NCBI RefSeq assembly: GCF_900167455.1
Contig: NZ_FUWJ01000014.1
Coordinates: forward strand, 60,872 to 124,871
Length of the DNA stretch: 64,000 nucleotides
Direction of reading: 5' to 3'
Source: Enhydrobacter aerosaccus
Lineage (GTDB): Bacteria; Pseudomonadota; Alphaproteobacteria; Reyranellales; Reyranellaceae
Shown here: in pieces, positions 57,262-64,000 of the stretch
Layout: the number at the start of each line of letters is the position of its first letter
How positions within the stretch are numbered: the first letter of the stretch is position 1
Program-made: the position numbers and the translations under genes
Notes under the pieces: generated by a model
The model's input: the letters and a program-made list of their open reading frames with translations, nothing else
What the model was told of the DNA's origin: nothing
The model's database searches: none

Positions 57262-58575
57262 TCACAGTCGCCAGAGCGTCACGCCCTCCGGAACGGACGA
57301 ACGGTCCAGAAGGGCGGGGACGTCGGCCACGAAACCATTGCCTGGCTTCAAGAGGGATTTGACCAGAGTCCAGCCCTGCTCCCGATAGGGGTGGTGCGCC
57401 ACCGCGACCACAACAGCATTGGCCGGCTTCAGCGCCTCGAGCGGGGTCAACGACAGCTTGTATTCCTCCTGCAGGAGCGTGCCGTCGGCCATCGGATCAT
57501 GCAGCTGCACACCGATCCCGAAATCCTCGAGCTCGTGCACGATGTCGATGACGCGAGTATTCCGGATGTCGGGCACATTCTCTTTGAAGGTTACGCCCAA
57601 TATTGTCACCAGAGGTTGGCCATCATGCGGACGGCGCATGATGTTTCGCGCCACGCGGTTGGCGACATAAAAGCCCATGCTGTCGTTCACACGGCGGCCA
57701 GAATGGATGACGTGCGGATGGTAACCTACTTCCTCAGCTTTGTGAGCAATATAGAACGGATCTACGCCGATACAGTGCCCGCCTACTAAGCCAGGGCGAA
57801 AAGGCAAAAAGTTCCACTTCGTTCCGGCTGCCCTCAGAACGTCCTGAGTATCTATACTCAAGCGATCGCAGATCAACGCTATCTCGTTGATGAGAGCAAT
57901 ATTGATATCGCGCTGCGTATTCTCGAGAACTTTGGCGAACTCTGCAATCTTGATCGAGGCGGCACGATGGGTCCCCGCGCTCACGACGCTGCTATAGACC
58001 TCATCAACGACATCAAGTGTCTCTGGCGTGTCGCCTGAAACGATCTTGAGAATGTTGTCGAACCGCCGCTCTTTATCGCCGGGATTAATTCGCTCAGGTG
58101 AATAACCGACGTTGAAGTCGTTCTTCCATTTCAAGCCCGAGGCGTGCTCGAGCACAGGGATGCAGATCTCCTCGGTGACCCCGGGATAAACGGTCGATTC
58201 GTACACTACGATATCGCCCTTTTTGAGGACGTTACCAATCGTTGCCGAGGCCGTTCTCAGAGGCTCCAGATCTGGCTGTTTGCTGGCATCGATGGGTGTT
58301 GGCACCGTCACGATGTGAAAGTTGGCACGCTTCAGATCGTCCGTTTGCGCTGTGAATAGTAACGCTGGCGCCTTGAGGTCGTCGCTTCGTACCTCTCCTG
58401 TGCGGTCATGGCCATTCGAGAGTTCTTCGATCCGACTGGCACTGATGTCGAAAGCGATGACCGATACGCCGGCTTTGGCAAAGGTAGTCGCAACCGGAAG
58501 GCCGACATAGCCCAAGCCAATAACTGAGATAGAGCGAGATACCTTCCCTCCCATTTTCATCGCCATTGCCTTCAT
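57262..58575 (-). CDS. Nucleotide-sugar (UDP-sugar) 6-dehydrogenase, TviB/WbpO-like
   Basis: 437 residues with ATG 58575; ATG 58620 adds 15 residues and is also possible. NAD-binding ISVIGLGYVGLPVATTFAKAG, middle VTVPTPIDASKQPDL and YSPERINPGDKERRF, then the active-site Cys in FLPFRPGLVGGHCIGVDPFY, and C-terminal VTILGVTFKENVPDIRNTRVIDIVHEL. The GGHCIGVDP and PERI-x-PGD motifs match the UDP-N-acetylhexosamine dehydrogenase group better than UDP-glucose dehydrogenase. It supplies a uronic acid donor for the polymer. Convergent with the phosphatase gene. Confidence 0.92.
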   Translation of the reverse strand: MKAMAMKMGGKVSRSISVIGLGYVGLPVATTFAKAGVSVIAFDISASRIEELSNGHDRTGEVRSDDLKAPALLFTAQTDDLKRANFHIVTVPTPIDASKQPDLEPLRTASATIGNVLKKGDIVVYESTVYPGVTEEICIPVLEHASGLKWKNDFNVGYSPERINPGDKERRFDNILKIVSGDTPETLDVVDEVYSSVVSAGTHRAASIKIAEFAKVLENTQRDINIALINEIALICDRLSIDTQDVLRAAGTKWNFLPFRPGLVGGHCIGVDPFYIAHKAEEVGYHPHVIHSGRRVNDSMGFYVANRVARNIMRRPHDGQPLVTILGVTFKENVPDIRNTRVIDIVHELEDFGIGVQLHDPMADGTLLQEEYKLSLTPLEALKPANAVVVAVAHHPYREQGWTLVKSLLKPGNGFVADVPALLDRSSVPEGVTLWRL

Positions 58576-58620
58576 ATCCGATTCTCGAATGAGTGTTGGG
58601 AAGTTTGACCCATATTGCAT

Positions 58621-58823
58621 TGAAAGTCACTAAAGTGACACTCGACTTCACGACGTCGCATCGCGATGGCTAGTGGAGGATGTCAAACGCCTCGGTTTGG
58701 AGCACAATTCAAATTGCGCCTTGGGCGCGGGCGTTGCTTTGAGCCTCCGACCGCAGACCTAGTTTGTTTCCTGTATCGACCAACAGAGAGTCTTTCGGGA
58801 CTACCAACTGCAAGGAACCGTTG
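58621..58823. promoter_or_regulatory. Divergent control region with two dyads
   Basis: About 200 bp between the UDP-sugar dehydrogenase (minus) and the second beta-barrel (plus). GTCACT-AA-AGTGAC (58626-58639) is a perfect six-base inverted repeat. CAATT-CA-AATTG (58705-58716) is a second one, extended by GC/GC on the outside. On the minus strand TTGACA (58686-58681) could be a -35 element, but the matching -10 is poor. Both dyads may be operators. Confidence 0.45.
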
Positions 58824-60215
58824 ATGCTCCACCAAGGGTCTTCCGAACCTCGTTTGTCCAACGTCCCACAGGCCATTCCCCTGGTTACGATGTCGCCATG
58901 CTTCTGCACATGGCTTACGGCCGTGCTACTGGGGGCGACCTGCGCCGGCAACGCCTTCGCTCAGGTCCCCTCGGGCACGACCTCACAAATTCCAGCAGAG
59001 CAGCGCGTTGCGCCGCCACCCGGGCAGGACAACTTGACGCCGAAGGAGCGAGCCGCAGAAAACTACAATGCGCAGGGAATGCGCGTTGGTTCGTTTCTTA
59101 TGTTCCCGTCGCTCGAGCTCAACGAGGTCTTCGATGACAATATTTTCGCAGCGCCGTCGTCCAGCGGAAAGACCGGTAGTTTTATTCAAATTATCAAACC
59201 GAGCATCGAACTCCGCTCCCAATGGTCCCAGCATATGTTGAATATGTATGCGCGGGGTGCCTTTGCATTCTATTCAGCTGCAGCAAGTCAGAACTATCAG
59301 GATGTTGCCACAGGGGCCGATGGTCGCTTCGACATAACGAAGGGATCGAACGCCTATGGCGGCCTTTCTTACAGCCACAATCATGAGGCGTTGGGTACCC
59401 CGAACAGCCCGATCGGGGTCTTTCAAATTAGCCAATACAATCAGTACTCGGCCAATGCTGGCTACTATCAGGAGTTCGGCCGTTTCCGGACGAGGCTAGA
59501 CGGTCGAATGGATGCATACGACTACAACAATAACGGACAGGGCCCCGCTCAAGGGGTCATCATCAATACTGATCGTAATCGTATTGAGCTGCGAGAGAGC
59601 CTTCGTCTTGGATATGAATTTTTGCCGGGCTATGAGATCTGGACTCGCGGTGACTTGAATCAGCGTCGCTATGCCAATAACCCAGACTCTTCCGGCTTGT
59701 TTCGCAATTCCTCCGGATTCGACATTGTGGGAGGATTCGCCGTTGCGGTGAGCACTATTACTTCGTTCGAGGTTTTCGCAGGTTACGTCCAACAGGACTA
59801 TGTCGATCCTGCATTTTCAAACATTCGTGCACCAACCTTCGGATTGACGGGGTATTGGAGCCCTACTAGGGAATTGCTGGTCAAGCCATATGTACGGCGC
59901 ACCATCGACGACAGCTCACTCACGACTGCTTCCGCTTATCTGAATACGAGCGGCGGACTCGACGTGAATTATAATTTTCGCCCCAACATTCGGCTCGATG
60001 GTCATGCTGATTATTCGATAGCCGACTACCAAACTGTGGCGGGCGCGGCTGGTCGCTATGACCAGTACTTCACGATACGAGGCGGCGTCGTCTATTCACC
60101 TACGCCGAACTTCTTTGTGGGTCCCACCTACCAGTTTGTGCATCGAACCTCGAACCAAGTGGGCTTGAGCTACGACGATAATCAGGTCCTGTTACGATTA
60201 GGGGCTCAGCTCTAG
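58824..60215 (+). CDS. Second outer-membrane beta-barrel protein, paralogue of 51551
   Basis: 463 residues from ATG 58824 (AAGGA eight bases upstream); ATG 58764 and ATG 58890 are alternatives, and the signal peptide FCTWLTAVLLGATCAGNAFAQ is kept in all. The mature protein lacks the long low-complexity linker of its paralogue but shares the barrel block: GSFLMFPSLELNEVFDDNIFA, IIKPSIELRSQWSQHMLNMYARG, QNYQDVATGADGRFDI and NHEALGTPNSP. The barrel ends LLRLGAQL. AT content is higher than in neighbouring genes. A second pore for the polymer or an alternative outer-membrane partner is possible. Confidence 0.82.
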   Translation: MLHQGSSEPRLSNVPQAIPLVTMSPCFCTWLTAVLLGATCAGNAFAQVPSGTTSQIPAEQRVAPPPGQDNLTPKERAAENYNAQGMRVGSFLMFPSLELNEVFDDNIFAAPSSSGKTGSFIQIIKPSIELRSQWSQHMLNMYARGAFAFYSAAASQNYQDVATGADGRFDITKGSNAYGGLSYSHNHEALGTPNSPIGVFQISQYNQYSANAGYYQEFGRFRTRLDGRMDAYDYNNNGQGPAQGVIINTDRNRIELRESLRLGYEFLPGYEIWTRGDLNQRRYANNPDSSGLFRNSSGFDIVGGFAVAVSTITSFEVFAGYVQQDYVDPAFSNIRAPTFGLTGYWSPTRELLVKPYVRRTIDDSSLTTASAYLNTSGGLDVNYNFRPNIRLDGHADYSIADYQTVAGAAGRYDQYFTIRGGVVYSPTPNFFVGPTYQFVHRTSNQVGLSYDDNQVLLRLGAQL

Positions 60216-60486
60216 GCCTCTGCGAGTTAATGGGTAGTAACTGCGGAATTGGGTGGCGCTTAATCTGGTAGTTTCTATAGAATTGGTGTGCGCAATAGGT
60301 ATTGGGACTGCCTTACGGCGCGTCGGCAAGATGGATTGTTGCAAAATTGCACCATCATTAATGCCTCTTACAGGGGGTGTGCTTAATCTTTGGCAAAGAA
60401 ATACCAGTCTGGCTCGAAGTCGTGGTATTGATGCCCTGCGTAAAGCATCGCGTTCAGTGTTCCATCCATTTGGGGGACAAATACAC
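60216..60486. other. Intergenic region before the OmpA-family gene
   Basis: 271 bp, clearly richer in A and T than the surrounding genes. The downstream frame stays open through it but with no signal peptide, so the extension is rejected. No convincing promoter hexamers or hairpins were identified by eye. Confidence 0.4.
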
Positions 60487-61449
60487 ATGATCAAGAAGGT
60501 AATGTTTCTTGGCGGTGCGTTGATGGCGCTGCCGCTGTGCGCTCAAGCGCAGACTATTAGTCCTCAGCAGGGCTTTTATCTTGGCGCGGGTGGCGGCCTG
60601 AATTGGAATCTCGGAGCAACGACTAGCACGGGCTCGACTGTCAGCACGTGGACAGGTTGGGCAGTCGGCGGCAAGCTGGGTTACGATTTCGTTGGGCCTC
60701 GCGCTGAGCTCGAAGTCGGATACGGGCAGATTCCGACCAATGTGAATATTCCTGGAACGGCCCTGACGAACAAAGTCGGCCAGCTGACGGTCATGGCAAA
60801 CGCTCTATATGACTTCATGCCGGCTTCGGTTATTACACCTTATATCGGTGCGGGTCTGGGTATCGCCTTTGTCGACAGCAATTCCGCGTTGGGCAGTACC
60901 CAGTTCGCTTACCAGGGTATGGTCGGTCTCGCCTACAATATCGATAGTCAATGGCGCTTGAGCTTGGAAGGCAGATATGTCGGTACGACAAATCCAAGTG
61001 TGAACATTAATGGGTTCAGTGTCAGTTATCCAAACAACAACTTGTTGGCGCTCGCAGGCGTCGTCTACAAGTTCGGCGCGCCAGAGCAGGCTCCGCCGCC
61101 GGCTCCGCCGCCGGTCCAGGCTCCGTCCTACATGGTGTTCTTCGATTGGGATCGCGCGAACCTGTCGCCGCAGGCCCTGAACACGATCAAGCAGGCGGCT
61201 GACGCCTACAAGACCAAGGGCAATGCCCGCATCACCGCGACCGGCCACACCGACCGGTCGGGCCCGGAGAGCTACAACATGGCGCTGTCGCTGCGTCGTG
61301 CGAACGCGGTCAAGGACGCTCTGGTGCGAGACGGCGTGCCGGCCACGGCGATCTCGGTGATCGGCAAGGGTGAGGCCGATCCGCTGGTCCCGACTGCCGA
61401 CGGCGTCCGCGAGCCGCAGAATCGCCGCGTCGTAATCGTCCTTCAGTAG
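60487..61449 (+). CDS. OmpA-family outer-membrane protein
   Basis: 320 residues, ATG 60487 with GGGGGACA upstream. Signal peptide KKVMFLGGALMALPLCAQAQ, an eight-strand barrel region (GFYLGAGGGLNWNLGA, GGKLGYDFVGPRAELEVGYG, TPYIGAGLGIAFVDSN), a Pro-rich hinge (PEQAPPPAPPPVQAP) and the peptidoglycan-binding OmpA domain (VFFDWDRANLSPQALNTIKQAADAY, ITATGHTDRSGPESYNMALSLRRANAVKDAL, ending GVREPQNRRVVIVL). The last 350 bp are much more GC-rich than the barrel part. A general porin-like anchor protein; a link to the polysaccharide locus is by position only. Confidence 0.93.
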   Translation: MIKKVMFLGGALMALPLCAQAQTISPQQGFYLGAGGGLNWNLGATTSTGSTVSTWTGWAVGGKLGYDFVGPRAELEVGYGQIPTNVNIPGTALTNKVGQLTVMANALYDFMPASVITPYIGAGLGIAFVDSNSALGSTQFAYQGMVGLAYNIDSQWRLSLEGRYVGTTNPSVNINGFSVSYPNNNLLALAGVVYKFGAPEQAPPPAPPPVQAPSYMVFFDWDRANLSPQALNTIKQAADAYKTKGNARITATGHTDRSGPESYNMALSLRRANAVKDALVRDGVPATAISVIGKGEADPLVPTADGVREPQNRRVVIVLQ

Positions 61450-61474
61450 CAGTCGGAACCTAAACTGGTCTTGC

Positions 61475-61503
61475 AGAAGGCGGCCGATAGGCCGCCTTCT
61501 TTC
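61475..61503 (+). terminator. Rho-independent terminator of the OmpA-family gene
   Basis: AGAAGGCGGCC (61475-61485) pairs with GGCCGCCTTCT (61490-61500) over 11 bases around a GATA loop, followed by TTCT. It lies 25 bp after the stop codon. Confidence 0.85.
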
Positions 61504-61514
61504 TATGTCTCGAA

Positions 61515-61540
61515 AGCTGATGGGCTTTTCCCCATCAGCT
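61515..61540. terminator. Second hairpin downstream of the OmpA-family gene
   Basis: AGCTGATGGG (61515-61524) and CCCATCAGCT (61531-61540) form a perfect ten-base stem around CTTTTC. No T-run follows on either strand, so its role as a terminator is uncertain. Confidence 0.4.
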
Positions 61541-61604
61541 ACAGCAATCGCGTTCCGCGCCTTCGCCACACCGATCCCGACAAGACCTCGCTACAATGAA
61601 CCAC

Positions 61605-61677
61605 GGCTCGTCCTCCTGCGGTGAGGATCGACTCGGCCGCTCTGAGTAACCCTCGAAAGCGCAGTGTAGGACGAGCC
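61605..61677. repeat. Inverted repeat pair before the IS66 element
   Basis: GGCTCGTCCT (61605-61614) and AGGACGAGCC (61668-61677) are perfect reverse complements, separated by 53 bases. They could be ends of a small non-autonomous element or of an older insertion remnant. Confidence 0.45.
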
Positions 61678-61745
61678 ACCTCGGCTCAGCGGACATACGG
61701 TCTTACGATCACGGTGAAGCGGTGTATCTGTCTATCGTGAAATGG

Positions 61746-61765
61746 TAACCGTCCGATCTTGGCCG
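61746..61765 (+). repeat. IS66 left terminal inverted repeat
   Basis: Starts GTAACCGTCCG. Five mismatches to the right repeat in 20 bases. Confidence 0.8.
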
Positions 61766-61802
61766 CCTTGAGCTGCCGCTGGGCGGTGGCAGTAATGGCA
61801 GG

Positions 61803-62210
61803 GTGAACAGATCGGAAGAGACGAATGTCAGGCCTGTGCGTGACAGGAGTGCGTTAGCGGCTCGGAGCGTGTCGCGACGCCGACGCTACAGTGCGGAGGC
61901 GAAGAAGGCGATCCTTGCGGAGGCCTCGGCGCCAGGAGCAACGGTGCCGGAGGTAGCGCTGCGGCACAACATCACGCGCAGCCTGATCCACAACTGGCGT
62001 CGCCAGGAGGCGGCCTCGCTGCTGGGCGCGACGGTGCGGTTCACGGCGGTGACGGTTGCGACGGAGATGCCGAGGGCGATAGAGGCACCGCCGAAGATGG
62101 AGAGGGGTGGCCGGATCGAGATCGAGCTGCCAGGCGGTGTGCGCGTGCGGGTCGAAGGTGGCGTCGATGAAGAAAGGCTGAAGCGGGTGTTACGAGCGTT
62201 GCGGCGATGA
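61803..62210 (+). CDS. tnpA: IS66 accessory protein TnpA
   Basis: 135 residues, GTG 61803. Helix-turn-helix type N-terminus: RRRYSAEAKKAILAEASAPGATVPEVALRHNITRSLIHNWRRQEAA, as in OrfA/TnpA of IS66 elements and similar to IS3 OrfA. The C-terminal part ends GRIEIELPGGVRVRVEGGVDEERLKRVLRALRR, typical for the family. Required with TnpB for IS66 transposition. The frame is intact and overlaps tnpB by four bases. Confidence 0.93.
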   Translation: MNRSEETNVRPVRDRSALAARSVSRRRRYSAEAKKAILAEASAPGATVPEVALRHNITRSLIHNWRRQEAASLLGATVRFTAVTVATEMPRAIEAPPKMERGGRIEIELPGGVRVRVEGGVDEERLKRVLRALRR

Positions 62211-62557
62211 TGGGCTTGCCGTCGGGGACGCGGATCTGGCTGGCGACGGGCGCGACGGACATGCGGAAGGGCTTCGACGGCCTTGCCGGCATGGTGCAGA
62301 CGGTCCTGGGCGAGGATCCGTTCAATGGCCACCTGTTCGTGTTCCGAGGCCGTCGCGGGCATCTGGCGAAGGTGCTGTGGTGGAGCGGCGACGGTTACTG
62401 CCTGTTCAGCAAGCGACTGGATCGCGGCCACTTCGTGTGGCCGCAGGCATCGAGCGGCGCGACGGTAGCGCTGAGTGAGGCGCAGCTGTCGATGCTTCTG
62501 GAGGGCATCGACTGGCGCCGGCCGGAACGGACCTGGCGTCCGGAGAAGCCCGGCTGA
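62207..62557 (+). CDS. tnpB: IS66 accessory protein TnpB
   Basis: 116 residues, ATG 62207 overlapping the tnpA stop. Contains GTRIWLATGATDMRKGFDGLAGMVQTVLGEDPFNGHLFVFRGRRGHLAKVLWWSGDGYCLFSKRLDRGHFVWP, the conserved TnpB (Orf2) core. Length and ends are normal, so this gene looks intact. Confidence 0.95.
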   Translation: MMGLPSGTRIWLATGATDMRKGFDGLAGMVQTVLGEDPFNGHLFVFRGRRGHLAKVLWWSGDGYCLFSKRLDRGHFVWPQASSGATVALSEAQLSMLLEGIDWRRPERTWRPEKPG

Positions 62558-62676
62558 CTGGGGCGGAGGTTACTCCGCCCGAGTCGGCTGAAGCTTTAGC
62601 GAAGGCCGATGCGGCACAACGACTCGCGGGGGCTCATCGCTGTTCCCATGGCCCAGCGGGACGTTAGCATTGCGGC

Positions 62677-63959
62677 GTGCTTGGAGCCGATGACCTGCCC
62701 GAGAGTGCCGAGGAGCTGCGCCAGCTGGTGCTGAAGCAGCGCGCGGCACTGGCCGAGCGGGATGGCATCATCGAGCGGCTGAAGGCGCAGCTGACCTGGC
62801 TGTGCCGGCAACAGTTCGGCCGCTCATCGGAGAAGATCGAGCGCGAGATCGCGCAGCTGGAGCTGCAGCTCGAGGATCTGGAAGAGACCTCGTCATCACG
62901 TATTGCAGCAAGCGAACCGGAGCGCAGCATCGCTGATCCGGGACGGCGGCCGCTGCCCGACCATCTGCCGCGCGAGGAGATCGTTCACGAGCCAGCCTGC
63001 ACGTGCCCGGACTGCGGCGGCCCGATGCGGCGGCTGGGCGACGACACCTCGGAGATGCTGGAGTACGTGCCGGCGAGCTTCCGAGTGGTCCGGCATGTTC
63101 GGCCGAAGCTGGCGTGCTCGCGCTGCGACCGGATCGTACAGAGCGAAGCACCGTCGCGGCCGATTGGTCGCGGCCTGGCAGGCCCCGGCCTGATCGCTCA
63201 CGTGCTTGTGGCCAAGTATGTGTGGCGCTTGAGCGCTCGACGCTGGCGGACTGGGTGGGCAGCACGAGCGCCCTGCTGCAGCCACTGGTCGAGGCGTTGG
63301 CGAAGCAGACGCTCCAACCCGGCAAGCTGCATGCCGACGACACCCCTGTGCCGGTGCTGGCGCCGGGGCATGGCAGGACCAGGACCGGCCGGCTGTGGGT
63401 GTACGTGCGCGATGACCGTCCCGCGGCTGACAGCGCGTCGCCGTCGGTTCTGTTCCGCTACTCCGCCGACCGCAAGGGGGAGCGCCCGCAAGACCATCTG
63501 CGGGTGTTCCGGGGCTTCCTGCAGGCGGATGGCTATGCCGGCTATAACCGGCTCTACGGCAATGAGATCGTCGAGGTCGCCTGCTGGGCCCATGCTCGGC
63601 GCAAGTTCCACGACCTGTACGTCGACAACGGCTCCGAGCTTGCGCAGGAGGCGCTCCAACGCATCGGCACCCTCTATGACATCGAGGCGGGCATCCGCGG
63701 GCACAGCCCGGCCGAGCGCCAGGCGGTGACCCAGCTCTGTCGCTATCGCGACGACGGCCGGCTGGAGATCGACAATAGCGCCGCTGCCGCCGCGATCTAC
63801 AGCTTGATCGAAACCTGCAAGCTCAATGGCGTCGATCCCGAAGCGTATCTGCGGCGCGTGCTCGGCATCATCGCAGAACATCCGATCAACCGCGTCGCCG
63901 AACTCCTGCCCTGGAACCTCCGCGACAGGCTCGTCCCGGATGGCCCGTCAGTAACCTGA
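62677..63959 (+). pseudogene. tnpC: IS66 transposase TnpC, broken by deletions and a frameshift
   Basis: The first part (62677 to about 63220) reads LGADDLPESAEELRQLVLKQ, the zinc-finger-like CTCPDCGGPMRRLG, and ends at HVLVAKYV. The family continues with about 20 residues (CDHLPLYRQ...), which are missing here; homology resumes in another frame with LERSTLADWVGS and runs through HADDTPVPVL (first Asp), FLQADGYAGYN (second Asp) and HARRKFHDLY. Then ERQAV jumps to RDDGRLEIDNSAA, losing about 40 residues, and EIDNSAA jumps to AAAIYSLIETCKLNG, losing about 30, including the catalytic Glu of NNAAERALR. The transposase is therefore non-functional. Confidence 0.92.
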
Positions 63960-63980
63960 CGACCGCATCAGTCAGCCCAC

Positions 63981-64000
63981 GGCCCCGGCCGGACGCTTAC
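63981..64000 (-). repeat. IS66 right terminal inverted repeat
   Basis: Read on the minus strand it starts GTAAGCGTCCG at the last base of the window. Confidence 0.8.

Larger units (their letters stand above)
61746..64000 (+). mobile_element. IS66-family insertion sequence, decayed
   Basis: About 2.26 kb bounded by imperfect inverted repeats: GTAACCGTCCGATCTTGGCC at 61746 and, on the other strand, GTAAGCGTCCGGCCGGGGCC ending exactly at 64000 (15 of 20 bases agree). It carries the three IS66 genes in order. It is shorter than a typical 2.5-2.7 kb IS66 because tnpC has internal deletions. TGAAAATG (61738-61745) would be the left 8-bp target copy; the right copy lies outside the window. Confidence 0.9.

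Noticed and set aside
58815..58826. GGAAC followed by CGTTG near the second barrel start
   Set aside because: The two elements are adjacent without the 16-17 base spacer; it is the ribosome-site region and not a stress promoter.
60253..60486. 78-residue N-terminal extension of the OmpA-family protein
   Set aside because: The frame is open, but the signal peptide begins at 60487 with its own ribosome site, so the extension would bury it.
1..64000. CRISPR arrays, rRNA, prophage genes
   Set aside because: No regularly spaced repeats, no rRNA-like sequence and no phage structural or integrase genes were seen.

Overview
The window is one stretch of a GC-rich alphaproteobacterial chromosome. The taxon call rests on an intact NepR / EcfG-type sigma / PhyR general stress response module, which is confined to Alphaproteobacteria. 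A Tad-pilus gene tail, egtBD and the style of the exopolysaccharide genes fit a soil or water member of Rhodospirillales or Hyphomicrobiales; the genus cannot be fixed from sequence reading alone.

Layout. 1-2056: end of a Tad (Flp) pilus cluster (partial gene, two TadE-like pseudopilins, a TadD-like TPR lipoprotein). 2066-2830: an SDR oxidoreductase. 2.8-13.3 kb: a general stress response island with nepR, an ecfG-like sigma gene, a second ECF sigma gene, phyR, a HisKA_2-type sensor kinase, a CHASE3 hybrid kinase with two receivers, and many small stress-type genes (two CsbD-like proteins, a glycine-zipper lipoprotein, DUF1328, small membrane proteins). Three perfect GGAAC-N16-CGTT promoters lie here. 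One of them drives no gene but is followed by a hairpin with a T-rich tail, so a stress-induced small RNA is possible. 13.2-16.5 kb: an ATP-grasp-like gene divergent from the ergothioneine pair egtB-egtD. 16.7-28.8 kb: metabolic genes (DUF6306, amidohydrolase, ilvD, YcaQ-type glycosylase, a MocR regulator divergent from an AhpD/GNAT/azoreductase operon, amidase, DUF2161 nuclease-like protein, metallophosphoesterase, transglutaminase-like protein).

28.9-61.4 kb: a large polysaccharide locus. It holds an O-antigen ligase/polymerase, an initiating sugar-phosphate transferase, an asparagine-synthase-like amidotransferase, ten glycosyltransferases, a Wzm/Wzt ABC exporter, a second polymerase-like membrane protein, a membrane-anchored PIG-L deacetylase, an outer-membrane beta-barrel next to a short OPX lipoprotein, a Wzc-type tyrosine autokinase with a metallophosphatase, a UDP-sugar dehydrogenase, a second paralogous beta-barrel and an OmpA-family protein. 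Wza/Wzc-type export parts and an ABC exporter occur together and no Wzx flippase is present. A working reading is synthesis on undecaprenyl phosphate, ABC export, and passage through a short OPX plus separate beta-barrel channel under BY-kinase/phosphatase control.

61.7-64.0 kb: an IS66-family insertion whose right inverted repeat ends at the last base of the window. tnpA and tnpB are open, but tnpC has several internal deletions and a frameshift. No rRNA, tRNA or CRISPR array was found.
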